A stretch of 64,000 nucleotides of DNA, taken from NCBI GenBank assembly GCA_928212115.1, contig CAKMRJ010003334.1, positions 30,397,667 through 30,461,666 on the forward strand, written 5' to 3'. The translations under genes were made by a program, and so were the position numbers. Each line of letters opens with the position of its first letter. Positions within the stretch are counted from its first letter, which is position 1. Under the pieces are notes generated by a model. It had not been told where the DNA came from and did not search any database. It saw only the letters and a list, made by a program, of their open reading frames with translations. Positions 34,901-47,108 of the stretch are shown piece by piece. Source of the stretch: Lactuca virosa (lineage: Eukaryota > Streptophyta > Magnoliopsida > Asterales > Asteraceae).

Positions 34901-36193
34901 ATTGTTTGTTTTAAATTGAATTGCTATAATTGTTGAATTGCAAATTAGGGTTTATAGCTATTAAACCCTAAAGGCCAAATTTTCGATTAGGGTTTTGGAT
35001 AAAAGGGTTTTCGAAAACCCTAGCCTCCAAAGAACCCTAATCGAAATTAGGGTTAGGGTTTTGAAAACCCTAGCCTCCTCCCTTATGAATTTCGAAATAT
35101 GCTAGAGGATAACTAGGGTTTCTTGTTTTTGGATAATTGTTACTTAATTAGATTAATTGGATAATTATCCTTACCCTATTTTTCGAAATTTAGAGGGATA
35201 AGGATTAGGATTAAATTAATGATTAATTTAATTAGATAATCCTTACAAGATTTAATAATTTGATTAATAGTTAATTAAAAGATAAATATTAAATCTAGTT
35301 AATTGGTTTATTTAAATTTAAATTTAATAGCTTAAATTTCGAAATTTATAAACCCTTGAAGTTTTAAAATGTTTTAAAACACACCTTATATATATATTAT
35401 AATTAAAAGTTTAATATTATATATGTATAAGAATATGGTCAGTCAAATCGCTAGTATGCCTCATTCACGAAGCTAATCTATAAGGGGGGTATAAGGAAAC
35501 TGCCTATAAAATGGTAGTTGAATGGGTGTCCACTCTCACCCACCGCTTCCTTGATTAGTGGAGGGTCGTTAGCAGAACGGATTTGATAGGACAACTACTT
35601 CTCATTAAAAGTATAATGATATTAAAGTACTAGAACATTATTTTCAAAATCCCAACTCTAGTTACTTTAGGAAAAATGTGAAAAGTATGCTAATCCATGA
35701 AATTGCACATTATGCTTTATTGGTCGTTAGTGGAGCGTGTGTGGTTAACCAGCACACTAAAAGGCACTAATAAAGAGTAGTAATGGGTATCTCATAATTG
35801 TCATTTTGATGGAGCGTGTGTGGTTTACCAGCACATCAATAGTTAATGATAAAGACAATGAGGTTACCAAGCACATTTGCATGGTTATTCACATCTTGTT
35901 TGTGATCCTCGGCATCCCAGTCACAAATAGAAGAGCATAATCTGAGATTAAAACATGCCATTGAATAGTTTCAATGTATCTCAAAAGAATTAGGAATTTC
36001 ACTTCGTTTGTTTCGTCTAATGGTGGAATTGGTGAATCGTCATTCACCTACCTTTATGAAATTTGCACTTGGATCTCGGCATCCCATTTCTGAGTTGTGA
36101 ATCTTCATAGTTGGATCCTAACCTTGATATTATATCTTTGGGTTATTCTATTAAGGTATCTTGAAATCTAACTAAAACTTTCTTTCTTTTCAG
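34901..36193 (+). other. Element C 5' leader with HP1-HP4
   Basis: HP1 at 35726-35760 (TTAGTG/CACTAA), HP2 at 35806-35839 (TTGATG/CATCAA), HP3 at 35899-35927 (TTTGTGA/TCACAAA), HP4 at 36031-36048 (GGTGAAT/ATTCACC). No ACTTG-TCCT hairpins of the A/B kind were seen. The last ten bases before the ATG read TTTCTTTTCAG, which resembles a splice acceptor placed right at the gag start. Confidence 0.75.
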
Positions 36194-38959
36194 ATGTCTA
36201 CTCCTGGAAACACTTCTGCTTCGTCCTCCTCCAACCAAAACTTCTCTTTGCTCAATATTTGCTCCAAAGTCGTTATGGATGGCTCAAACTATAACGATTG
36301 GATGCGCAACATCAAGATGGCTCTTCGTTTCGAGAACAAAGAATATGTTCTTGAAAAGGAGCTCAAAGAGCTTGATGAGAATGAAGCTACTCCTGAAGAT
36401 CTTGCTGCCTACAAGAAACATTACGATGATGCTACCAAAGTGGCATGCATCATGGTGGCAACTATGTCCCCAGAACTGCAGAGGTACTATGAGGACTACT
36501 GGCCTTTCGAGATGAACAAGGACCTTATGGAAAAGTACCATAAGCGAGCTCGTCAAGAAAAGTTCGAAGTAGTCAAGTCACTCATGGCTTGCAAGATGAA
36601 AGATGGGGAGTCGGTTGTGTCACATGTGCAAAGAATGCAACGCTACATAGAGCGTTTGGTCAAGCTCAATATTCACTTTGATGAGGAATTGGCCATTGAC
36701 ATGGTCTTGAACTCACTTCCTGAATGTTATGGTCAGTTTATTCTAACTTACCATTTGAACAATACTGAGCAGACCTTGGCCCAATTGCACAACTTGTTGC
36801 AGACAGCTGAGGCAGGGATGAAGGGTAAAAGTATACCCTCCACACCTACGAGTGCCCCTGTTTTGGCTATTGGACAGGGAAAGGGGAAAAAGAGGAAAGG
36901 TCCTCCCAAGCAAAACTGGAAGAGCAAGGCTCAAGCTGGGTCATCTAGTAATGGCCCAAAGGCTAAGCCCAATGGTTCCACTCCCCATGTTTCTGATCCA
37001 AAAGAGGCAGTTTGCTTTTACTGCAACCAAAAGGGGCATTGGAAGAGATCTTGCCCACAATATCTGCAAGATATCAAGGATGGCAAAGTGAAGCCATCTT
37101 CGGCAGGTATTTACACTATTTCTGCTAATAACTCATTATCTTCTCGTTCATGGGTCCTTGATACAGGATGTGGTTTTCATATCTGTTCTGATTTGCAGGG
37201 TCTAAAGGAAAGTGAGGAGATAGAGCGAGGAAGGATAAACCTGATCATGGGAAACAGAAAGTCTTCACCAGTAACCAAGATCGGAGTTTATCAGCTTCTG
37301 CTTAGTAATGATGTTAGATTAGATTTAATAAATTGTTGCTATTCGTCTGAGATGACGAGAAACATTATTTCATTTCATGCATTGTTCAGACAAGGTTTTA
37401 CATATTCTTTTAATGATTTGAATGGTTCAATTTCTGTTTATAAGAATGGTGTTTTTATGTTTGAAGCTTTGCCTTGTAATGGTGTGTATGAAACAGTGAC
37501 TTGTGTTGATAGCTTAGGAAATAGTGTACTTAATATTGACTTGTCTAATAGTGTAGACAAGGCATGCTTGTGGCATTGTCGTCTTGGACACATTAACAAG
37601 AAACGCATAGCCCAACTCCAAAAGGATGGAGTGTTGGAATCATTTGACCTAAAGTCAGATGATATGTGTGAATCTTGTCTTTTGGGAAAGATGACAAAAT
37701 CACCATTCACAGGGTCTTGTGAAAGAGGTGAAGGTCTGTTGGATCTCATACACACGGATGTGTGTGGGCCCTTCAGATCAACTACAAGAGATGCTAATCG
37801 ATTCTATGTGACTTTCACTGACGATTATAGCAGATATGGATATATCTACTTGATCAAGCATAAGTCAGAAACTTTTGAAAAGTTCAAAGAGTTTAAGCAT
37901 GAAGTCGAAAATCAATTGGGCAGAAAGATAAAGATACTTAGATCCGATAGAGGCGGGGAGTATCTTAGTATCGAGTTTAACGACTATCTGAAAGAATGTG
38001 GGATAGTCTCACAATTGACTCCTCCTAGGACACCACAGTTAAATGGTGTAGCTGAGAGGCGCAATCGAACCTTGTTAGACATGGTTCGTTCTATGATGAG
38101 TCGGGCTTCGCTTCCTATTCACTTCTGGGGGTATGCCTTAGAGACAGCCGCCCACATCCTCAATCTTGTCCCTACAAAGAAGGTTGCCAAAACACCTCAC
38201 GAAATGTGGACAGGGAAAGTTCCCTCGTTAGCACATATTAAAGTCTGGGGTTGTGAAGCTTTCGTAAGACGAGAGACTCACGACAAGCTAGCAGCTAGAA
38301 GTGAGAAATGTGTTTTCATTGGTTACCCAAAGCAGTCTTTTGGATATTTGTTCTACAGGCCTAGTGAGAACGTGGTCTTTGTAGCACGAAGAGGAGTCTT
38401 TCTTGAAAGAGAGCTCATATTCAAAGAGGACAGTGGGAGCACTATTGACCTTGAAGAAATTCAAGAGTCAGCCAATGAAGGAACCTTAGATGACACTAGC
38501 ACTCAACCAGAGGAAACAGTTCCTGTTGAACCAATTGATAACTCATTACCTCTTAGAAGATCCACTAGGGTGAGTGTGCCACCTGAGTTGTATGGTTTTC
38601 ATATTACTTCAGATGGTGACACATTCATAAGTGACAGAACACTGGTAAACTTAGATGAACCAGTCACTTATAAGGAAGCAATGGCAGGCCCAGAGGCTTC
38701 CAAGTGGAAAGAGGCAATGGACAGCGAGATTAAGTCCATGTATGACAACCAAGTTTGGAATTTGGTTGATAGTGCACCAGGTCGCAAGACAGTTGGGTGC
38801 AAATGGATCTTCAAGAAGAAGACAGACATGGATGGGAATGTGCACACATTCAAGGCTCGACTGGTTGCAAAAGGTTTCACTCAAACCCCAGGGGTTGACT
38901 ATGATGAGACTTTTCGCCAGTGGCTAAGATTAAATCTATTAGGATATTGCTCGCCATAG
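36194..38959 (+). pseudogene. copia gag-protease-integrase-RT start (element C), ends at a frameshift
   Basis: It begins MSTPGNTSASSSSN. Copia gag core about residues 25-215 (MDGSNYNDWMRN, TKVACIMVATM, VQRMQRYIERL); a basic linker; CCHC knuckle CFYCNQKGHWKRSC about 273-286; protease LDTGCGFHI about 323; GAG-pre-integrase finger about 460-507 (HCRLGH...CESCLLGK); integrase with Asp in HTDVCGP (about 521), Asp in RSDRGGEYL (about 584) and Glu in VAERRNRT (about 620), D-x35-E; the RT begins about 845. Near 38917 one base is missing, so DETF continues as RQWLRL instead of SPVAKIKS and stops at 38959. Otherwise no break in 900 codons, which suggests a recent insertion. Confidence 0.93.
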
Positions 38960-40230
38960 CTGCCTTTCATGATTATGAAATCTGGCAGATGGATGTCAAA
39001 ACTGCTTTCCTTAATGGGAAGTTGGCTGAAGATGTTTACATGAGTCAGCCAGAGGGTTTTGTTGATGCAAAGTTCCCCAATAGAGTGTGCAAGCTTGAGA
39101 AATCCATTTATGGATTGAAACAAGCATCTCGCAGTTGGAATCTTTGCTTCCATGAGAAAGTCAAAGAGTTTGGTTTCTCTAGAAGTGAAGATGAGTTCTG
39201 TGTGTATATCAAGGCTAGTGGGAGTATAGTAACTTTTCTGGTGTTGTATGTCGATGACATATTACTCATTGGTAACGACGTTCCAACCTTGAAAGAGGTT
39301 AAGTCTTGGCTTGGAAAGTGTTTTGCAATGAAAGACCTTGGAGAAGCTGCCTATATTAGAATATTGAGAGATAGAAAGAAGAGACTAATTGGACTTAGTC
39401 AGAGCACATACTTGGATAAGGTACTAAAGATGTTTAGTATGGAAAATTCCAAGAAGGGAGAGCTACCTATCCAGAGCAATACCAAATTGAGTAAGACTCA
39501 ATGCCCGAGTACAGATGTTGAAATAGATGACATGAGTCGTGTACCTTATGCTTCCGCTGTCGGATCGATCATGTACGCTATGACATGTACTCGCCCTGAT
39601 GTGGCATTTGCTTTGAGCATGGTCAGTCGCTATCAGGGAAACCCAGGTAGAGCTCATTGGATAGCAGTTAAGAATATACTCAAGTATTTGCGAAGGACAA
39701 AGGACTGGGTTCTTGTGCTTGGTGGCAGTGATACTTTGAGAGTAGATGGTTACAGTGATGCCAGCTTTCAGACGGATAGAGATAACTTCCGTTCTCAGTC
39801 GGGCTGGGTGTTTTTACTGAATGGAGGAGCAGTTACTTGGAAGAGTTCCAAGCAAAATACGGTGGCTGATTCTACTTGTGAATCAGAGTACATAGCAGCA
39901 AGTGAAGCGTCGAAAGAAGCAGCTTGGTTGAGGAACTTCATCGGGGATCTCGGAGTTGTTCCAACCATCCAGGAGCCTATGGAACTGTTCTGCGATAATG
40001 AAGGAGCGGTTGCCTTGACAAAGGAACCGAGAGATCATGGTAAGACCAGACATATCGACAGAAAGTACCATTTCATCAGACATAGAGTAGAAGAAGGCCA
40101 TCTTATAGTAAAGAGGGTGTCATCTGAAGATAACCCAGCAGATCCTCTCACAAAGGGTCTGAGTAGGGCTAAGCATATTCAGCATGCTCGGAGCATAGGA
40201 CTGAAAGATGATATTAGTTTTAGTAGTTAG
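38920..40230 (+). pseudogene. copia RT and RNase H (element C), downstream of the frameshift
   Basis: Continues the same polyprotein in the next frame: AKIKSIRILLAIAAFHDYEIWQ, the RT catalytic Asp in QMDVKTAFLNG, YVDDILLIGND near residues 110-116, then RNase H with Asp in YSDASF, Glu in CESEYIAASEA and Asp in CDNEGAV. The end (KGLSRAKHIQHARSIGLKDD) is typical for the family. Compared with B, three residues are missing after EAAYI (ILGIRIL in B, IRIL here), an in-frame 9 bp loss near 39357. The first Met is internal, not a true start. Confidence 0.92.
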
Positions 40231-41097
40231 ATTAGTTTTTGAAACTTGTAACAAAGTAAATGTAATTGACTTTTGGTGATTAAATAATAAAGTATTATTT
40301 ATAAGTTTGGCTACTACCTTTTGTCAATTGTTTATTATTGTGTTTCATTTTTGCATGTTTTACTTCCTGAATAATGAGATTATTCAAACTCCACAGTCGC
40401 TCGTACTCTTGGAAGTAAGTAGTGAATTAAGACTGTCATGAATTGGATTGCAGATTGTCTAAGGATAGACATGGCAATAGAATTGCTGCAATGTTCATGA
40501 GTACTCAGAAATTGAGATTTGAGTATTGGATAAACCCTCGCTCAGAGTATTACTTCATGGAATTCATCACGAGTAATACTGAGACGATAATATCTTATAA
40601 TCTTGAAACGAAGATATATGAGTTGTAATTTACAAGTCGGTTGTGCATTGGTGATACGAAAACGCATCAGTAACTTGGTGTTATAAAACGTATTGTCATG
40701 CATAATTTGATGAGTAAAAGATACAAGCATATGAGTCAACGTTTATTCGTTCCTTTTGCCCTAACAGGAAAAGCGATATCTGTGGGCCCCTCGATGATTT
40801 GGTGTTGACTTATGTGCTGGGCCCAGCCAGGACTAAATTGATGTGTTCGATTAGAAGTCCTACATCATCACAAATCAGGAATCGGGAAACATAGATTCTG
40901 GACAAACAGATTGATTACATTCCATGTCTTTTGTCTGGGGATATCAAGCAGAACGAAGGGTTATATGATCACTTATCTTAGGACACGTAACTGACTGGGT
41001 CAGAGTTCGGCAGCAGCTTTTTGGAAGCTACAATTTGCTGGTCAAATTTAGAAGGCATACTAGCAATTATAGTTACAGACTTATCCAAGTGGGAGAC
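40231..41097 (+). other. Element C trailer and polypurine tract
   Basis: Non-coding, colinear with the trailers of A and B. Ends in AAGTGGGAGAC at 41087-41097. Confidence 0.85.
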
Positions 41098-41964
41098 TGT
41101 TGGATTAGGTGTCTAAGCCCATAACTATAATTGGTATGTACTTGAATTGATAGCAGCACAGTCCTTTTGGGTTGCCCTCAACCTAGCAACTGGACAAGGA
41201 AATTATGAAAGGAGAGATATTAATTTATAAGATTAATAAATTAATATATATATATATATATAAATGATTTATTAATATGTTATGGATTATATATTAATAG
41301 AAATCATTATGTTTAATTAATTGTTAGCCAGAAATTAATCAGAATTAATTTTGGGGTTAAAAGAATTAATTATAAAGTGTAGGGACTAGTTTGCAATTAA
41401 CTAATAGTTGAGTGGAAGGTTCCAGAACCCCCTTGGAAGGGGGTGGACGAAAACCCTAGGGGAAACCCTAGAGAATTCGTCCAAGGGCTCCAAGATAAGG
41501 CCTTGGGTCTTGCTTAGGCCCTAAGCAAAGGATAACTAGGGTTTTCCCTAAACCCTAGTTCCCTCAACTATTTAAGGAGCCTCCTGGCTCACATTTTAGT
41601 GTACTGATTCTTTGGAAGAATACCCTGGCCGAAATTGCATACTCCCTCTCCTCTCTCTCTCTTCTACTTTCCTTCTTGCTAGTTCTTGGGTGTGATTCCA
41701 TTAGAGGCATTACATTTGTGGTGCTGAGCTTCCAAGAAGATCAAGATCAAGATCAAGGGAATATCAATTGTTTGCTATAACAATTGAAAGGTATGTAAAC
41801 CCTAAACCCTAGTTTACTATTTTCGATAATAGCCTCTCTCCTCTAGGGTTCTTGTATTGCAATTCAAAGTTGTATGTTCAATAGTTAAAACATAGATCCA
41901 AAGTAGGTTGCATGTGAACTTAGGAATTGTTTTCTAGTTTACTTGGTGTACCTAAAACCCATTA
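41098..41964 (+). repeat. Element C 3' LTR
   Basis: TGTTGGATTAGG to AAAACCCATTA (terminal CA changed to TA). Followed by GATAT. Confidence 0.95.
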
Positions 41965-42429
41965 GATATAAGGGTGGCGGCTCAAGGATATTTTAGGGTT
42001 AGGGTTTCCTTGGGAGTTGCAGCCTTAAAACGGGAAGGGAAGGGGGCCGGGTTCAAGTCTCGTGTCTCAATTCAAACATAATCCCAAAAATTACCAAACA
42101 GCCCCCAACATCCATAAATCTATTCATAACTAGTCCAACAATTACACTTTAATCCCCGATTTCCAGAATTTATAACATTTAACCCCCTGCACTAATACTT
42201 TAATAATTTATTGCAGATTGGGGCCAATATAAAATATAAATATATTTTAAAATATCAAAATACATCTCGGGGTCTTCGGGCTTATTATCTATTTATTTAC
42301 TTATTTATTCATTTTATTTATTTATTTAATTTTATTAAACGGAATGTTACATTTTTAATAATCAATGAAAAACATTTCCTCGAAAATACTTTTATGGGAC
42401 AAATTTTGCAATATAAAGAATAGTCTGTT

Positions 42430-43490
42430 TTAAAATAAGCATAAAGAAAAGTTCTTTTCAGGCCGTAAAAATAGGGATGCCACATGGTAGGATAGAGGTA
42501 TTGTTAGAGTAAAATTATGCTAGTGGCCAGGATAACTCCTTTGTTATCTATGTGCAGTTTAGGACACTTGGTGTCGTGGTATGCTAGACCGGTATGGTCT
42601 TGCCTGTTGATTGTATGGTACTATTAGGAGTTATGTTTGGATAGAGTAATTGGGGAAGGCCATTTATTAGGGTTATGTTTTACTAACGAAGGACTCCGTT
42701 GAGAAGTGGTCAAGGGTAGGGTAATTAGGGAAGGCTGGTTGGCAAGGGAATGTACTATGTAGTTTATGTTATGAGTTTATACTATATGGTTATGTGGTAG
42801 TGATATCTTGGGTTCTATGTAGTCTAAGTTGGATAGCCTGGGAACTCTTGGTCTAATGCATGATTGTGATGTTCTTGTCTGATTGTTCGCTCTCGGGTGG
42901 ATCATCTGTTCAATTGTCTATCTGATCCCTGACTACATATGACTTTATATATTGCAGGGAAAGACGATGGAGGTAGCCCATGACACTTGCTTGTAAGACT
43001 ATAGGGGTAGCTCATGGCATTACAGGGAAAGAACATGGGGTAGCCCATGAAACTTACTTATAAGATCATGGGGGTAGCCCATGGCATTGCAGGGAAAGAC
43101 CATAGGGGTAGCCCATGACACTTGCTTGTAAGACCATGGAGGTAACCCATGAAATTACAGGGAAATTCCATGGGGTATCCCATGACAAGATGCAAGACTA
43201 TGATTTTGCCCATAGAATTCATGCGGAGGTTGGAGCAGACCCGTTATTTCATGTATGATTATTGCGTATGTTTATGTGTATAGAAGATTTTGTTGTTCGG
43301 CGCTAGAGCCGAACACTTGTATGGATACATTAAATGTATGATGCAATATATGGTATACTGGGGAACTCACTAAGCTTTATGCTTATAGATGTGGATTAAA
43401 CATTTTGCATGTCGTTCATGAGAAGAGCTCGACAGGACTGTACACATGAATTGAAAATGTTCGTTTCTGTGGTTTTAGGACGTTACAATC
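42430..43490 (+). mobile_element. Plus-strand gypsy LTR tail fragment with minisatellite
   Basis: Ends in GGACGTTACA at about 43490, the mirror image of the TGTAACGTCC starts of minus-strand LTRs. It contains the scaffold GGGGAACTCACTAAGCTTTATGCTTA near 43362. The left limit is not clear. No coding sequence. Confidence 0.6.
42957..43195 (+). repeat. Minisatellite, about 70 bp unit, 3-4 copies
   Basis: Unit GGGAAAGACCATGGGGGTAG then CCCATGACACTTGCTTGTAAG then a second ACCATGG..TAGCCCATGGCATTACA half. Each unit is a diverged dimer of about 36 bp. Confidence 0.8.
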
Positions 43491-43601
43491 AGGTTTTCAA
43501 AATCACTATATCATAAATGAATAAAATGATAAATTCATTTTCAAAATTAGGAATATATTAAATAAGTTTTCAAAGAAACAACAAAATAAATAAACCAGAA
43601 A

Positions 43602-45443
43602 TGTAACGTCCCAAAAATTACAACAGTTTAAAACTTTTCAAAACACACCCATAATCATAAAATGTTTACAAAATCATTGTTTTCAAATTGTTTATCAAAT
43701 ATCAGAGTTTTCCCAAAATCATAATGCCATAAAAACTGGATGATGTGTACGGTCACGCCTTTGCCTTCACGCGGTCATCTGAAATACCAAAAACAGTAAA
43801 ATAAAAACCAAAAGCCAAAGATTAGTGATTTCCCCCAAAGTACCACCACACAAACAAATCACATACACAAACACTCATACATGGCCCAATCAGCCTCGGG
43901 CTGGAATACCAGGCATGTCTACGATGTGCCCAATCATCATCGAGATGGAATACCCTCGTATCATAAGCATGTTTGATCCAATCAGCCTCGGGCTTGAATA
44001 CCAAAACATGTTGGGTCCAATTAGCCTCAGGCTGGAATACCCCCGGTTTGTTGACTGACGCACACAGCAGTCCAGTCTCACCATATATCATAACATGTCG
44101 ACATGTGCATAACATATAAACAAATAACCAGTCAACAGGTAACAGATAACAAATCTACAGATCACTACCGCATGCTAACATCCTATATACCAGGATACAT
44201 AACAGAATGGGCCGACATTGGTGCCTTCGACCCACGGATATAGTGAGGAAAACTCACATCACAATCTGAATGATAGCTAATGAGGTCCCGACTCTGAGTC
44301 TCAGCTCTAACCGCCACCTATCCAACCAAATGACCAATTCTCAACACAGTCCAAAATACCCAGAATATCCTTAAGTCAAAGTTGGTCAACCTTTGTCAAA
44401 GTCAAAGTCAAAGCCAACGGCCCTTAAAGACAATATCCAACCTCACGTCGTGACCAGGCATTGGTCACATCATGACAGCGTACTCGGTCCGTTTCCAACT
44501 CAACTTGGCCCAGCCTAGTTAACTTAGTTAAATAATTCACATGAGCTATCATCACGACATGAGCACTCTTTCTCACGTCGTGAGCTTCAATGATCTTAAC
44601 AGAATACGGGGGTTCCTCGAATCTCACGTCATGAGACCTTGAATCTCACGTCGTGAGTGTTGTCTGTGGCTAAATGTCACCAATTTAAGTTCTTATTCCA
44701 TTGAGTCCTTGAATCTATTTCATCCAGAAGATAAAGGAGACTCTTAAGGTCCATAAAAATGTTTCCTTTATGGTCATGCATGCACCATGCATGATCCAAC
44801 CTCTTTCTCGGTCAAAAGTGAAGAAATGTGCTTCAATTTTTCATGCATGCCTCAAATCCATACAAACTTTCAGACATTAACAATATTATGATCTAGGGAC
44901 TCCTAGAATCCATAAAGTTGCTAACTTTATGGATCTACTTCACTCAATCATGCAATATCATAAATAAGATGGACAAAACTCTAGATCTATCCATAATAAA
45001 CAATAAAGTTGGAGCCTTTGAAACTTACAAAGGTCCAAAGGCTGGAAAAGATGGTGATGATGAAGATACTTTGCCCAATCCACCACTAAAGTACTTCTTT
45101 TTCTTCTTCTCTTATTCTTCAAATTAGAAATACACCAAAATGACAAAGGATCTTGGGGAGGAATGAGATTAGGGTTTCTGGAGGCTTAGAGAGTGAGAGA
45201 GGCTGAGGGTGGGCAACCCTAGCCCTCTCATTCCTTTAAATACCGAAAAATTAGGGTTTTGGTCGTTAGACTGCTCTCACGTCGTGAGCATTGGACAGCT
45301 CACGTCGTGAGCCTCAAAATGGTGCACAACCCAAAATCACTCCTCACGACGTGACACGCATTCATCACTTCGTGAGAAGGCCCAAAAATGAAAATTAAAC
45401 TTAATAATAATCACAATAAATTGCACCTGATCCGAGTGTTACA
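43602..45443 (-). mobile_element. Solo gypsy LTR with AGAAA duplication
   Basis: 1842 bp. On the minus strand TGTAACACTCGG at 45443 to TGGGACGTTACA at 43602; AGAAA on both sides (43597-43601 and 45444-45448). TATA-like TATTTAAA near 45237. CTCACGTCGTGAG words cluster at 45275-45385 and 44440-44660, either side of the TATA. A donor-like ATGTGAGTTTTCC lies near 44257 and an acceptor-like TTTTGGTATTTCAG near 43768. A GGCCCAATCAGCCTCGGGCT repeat sits at 43880-44060. Confidence 0.88.
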
Positions 45444-45491
45444 AGAAATCATGATAATAATAAATATATTTTCAGAATCATGAATATAAGG

Positions 45492-46098
45492 CAATGTTTT
45501 AAAAACCGGTTTTTTAGTTCAACCGGTATGATGACCTGTTATCAGTTCGACCGCTGGGTTAATCCGTTTCTATAATTTTCATATTTTTTCCGATTTTCAT
45601 ACACATACATACATATATAAATCATGAATTTGACGTTTACAAGTTCAAACATTAAAAATACACATAAAAATAAGTTTGTAGATCAATCCGAATACATTAA
45701 AATAACTTATAACCATAAGTTTTAGTGTTTTACATCAATTCATATACGTCAAAAAGAAAATAAACTATAATACCTAAACAAAATATAGTTTTAAATAAAT
45801 ACAAACACATCAAAAAACTTTATAACATTTATCATATGTTTTTATTTAGATAAACTAAATAGATTTGAAAAAATCATCAAAGTTTATTATGCAAATGATT
45901 ATTTCCTATGTGTTTTTATTCGGTTTAACCGGTTCAACCGATTTATTTTGACAGGTTCAACCGGGGTTTTCTAAAAACGGGTCAGTTCAATCTGGTTTAG
46001 AAATCGACGTAAAACCGATAATAGTTGAATCGATCCTTCCCCTGGTTCTCGGTCCAACCGGTTTGACCGGTCGGTTGAAACCGATTTTTAAAACATCG
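45492..46098. mobile_element. hAT-type MITE with AACCGG words
   Basis: 607 bp, inverted ends CAATGTTTTAAAAACCGG and CGATGTTTTAAAAATCGG, exact 8 bp duplication ATATAAGG (45484-45491 and 46099-46106). Subterminal AACCGGTTCAACCGG-type words. No coding sequence. Confidence 0.87.
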
Positions 46099-46106
46099 AT
46101 ATAAGG

Positions 46107-46930
46107 TATCACTTTTATAGAATTAGTAAAAGCAGAAATTGATTTCCATAATTATGAATGCAATAAATCAATTTTCAAAAACCAGTAAAATCAAAATCAA
46201 GAAATTAGAATTCAAAATTTAGAATCAGAAAATCGATTTTCATAAATTAAACTTTAAGAATCAGAATCATGGAAATTAGACTTTAGAAATCATAATAAAA
46301 AAATTAGACTTGTTTTTTGTTTGTTTGCAAGAGCAAAGAATCAATCAATCAAATAAAATTGATTTTCAAAATCCAATATTCACTCTTTTATATATGTATC
46401 GATTTTAAGAAACATTGTTGGAGATTTTTTTATTGTGTCTAATTAACTAAGCGAATACCATAATGAAAAACGAGGACAAATGTGAGACTTGAGAGTGAGA
46501 GACCGAGAGCCAAACTGTCGAAGACTAATGTATAGAATTGAAAATCAAAACTTTTGCATTCCTAATGTTTTTTGCTCCAATTAATTTCGTTTTTGACGCA
46601 TGTTGCTTCTAATCTAATCTACCTCAGTTACACATAAGGCAAAAAAAATATCTTTATCATTTATAACTAGAAGATCTATAAAAATTGGGCCCTAAAAAAT
46701 TGAAAGTCATAGGTCATCGTTCATGTTGTCCACCCATTGGCACGGTCCTAGACATGCGTAAGATATGAAACACGAATTTAAAATTCGTGTCGACAAAAAT
46801 AGACACAAAACACAACTTTTTAAATTTATACACAGAAAACTCGTGTCGTGTATAAAATTGTTGGGTCTACTTGATATTGTTATTTTCTTTTCTTTCATGT
46901 ATTCTGAACCATATTTTTTTAGCTAAAAGT
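46107..46930. other. AT-rich spacer
   Basis: No gene, LTR or repeat recognised. AATTAGA/AATCAGAAT-rich sequence near 46140-46320. Short ORFs look like chance. Confidence 0.5.
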
Positions 46931-46946
46931 TTTATCTTGTTTATTC

Positions 46947-47077
46947 TTTTTTTTTAACGGCAAATATAGTATATTCCTAAACTACTCTTAAATCCACCTA
47001 TGTCTCAGACGAAACTTGAACCCTCAACCTCAAAGAGGAGGACAACACCCGATACCGCTAGGCTAGAAGTCCTTTGG
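46947..47077 (-). mobile_element. tRNA-derived SINE
   Basis: On the minus strand: CCAAAGGACTTC, a box A (TAGCCTAGCGG), about 30 bp on a box B-like GGGTTCAAGTTTC, then a short body and an A tail (the T run at 46947-46955). It is flanked by a perfect 16 bp duplication TTTATCTTGTTTATTC at 46931-46946 and 47078-47093. Pol III boxes, A tail and long duplication together are diagnostic for a SINE. About 131 bp, so a short family. Confidence 0.87.
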
Positions 47078-47108
47078 TTTATCTTGTTTATTCAATTGTT
47101 TATTCAAG

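Larger units (their letters stand above)
34018..41964 (+). mobile_element. Element C: near-complete Ty1/copia LTR retrotransposon
   Basis: 7947 bp, LTRs 34018-34886 (869 bp) and 41098-41964 (867 bp), about 98% alike by eye. Primer site at 34888-34900, hairpin leader, gag-pol 36194-40230 with one frameshift, polypurine tract at 41087-41097, GATAT duplication. Same family architecture as A and B. Confidence 0.95.
31372..42351 (-). mobile_element. Solo gypsy LTR, about 3.0 kb, interrupted by element C
   Basis: On the minus strand it begins TGTAACATTCCG at 42351 and ends CGGGACGTTACA at 31372, with TTTTT on each side as a possible (low-complexity) duplication. Element C and its duplication (34018-41969) lie inside; without them it is about 3.03 kb. 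A donor-like GAG|GTGAGTTCG lies near 32592, an acceptor-like GTTTTTCAG near 31557. No internal region adjoins either end. Confidence 0.72.

Noticed and set aside
42957..43195. Regular repeats that might suggest a CRISPR array
   Set aside because: Plant retroelement context, diverged 70 bp dimeric units without unique spacers; a minisatellite.
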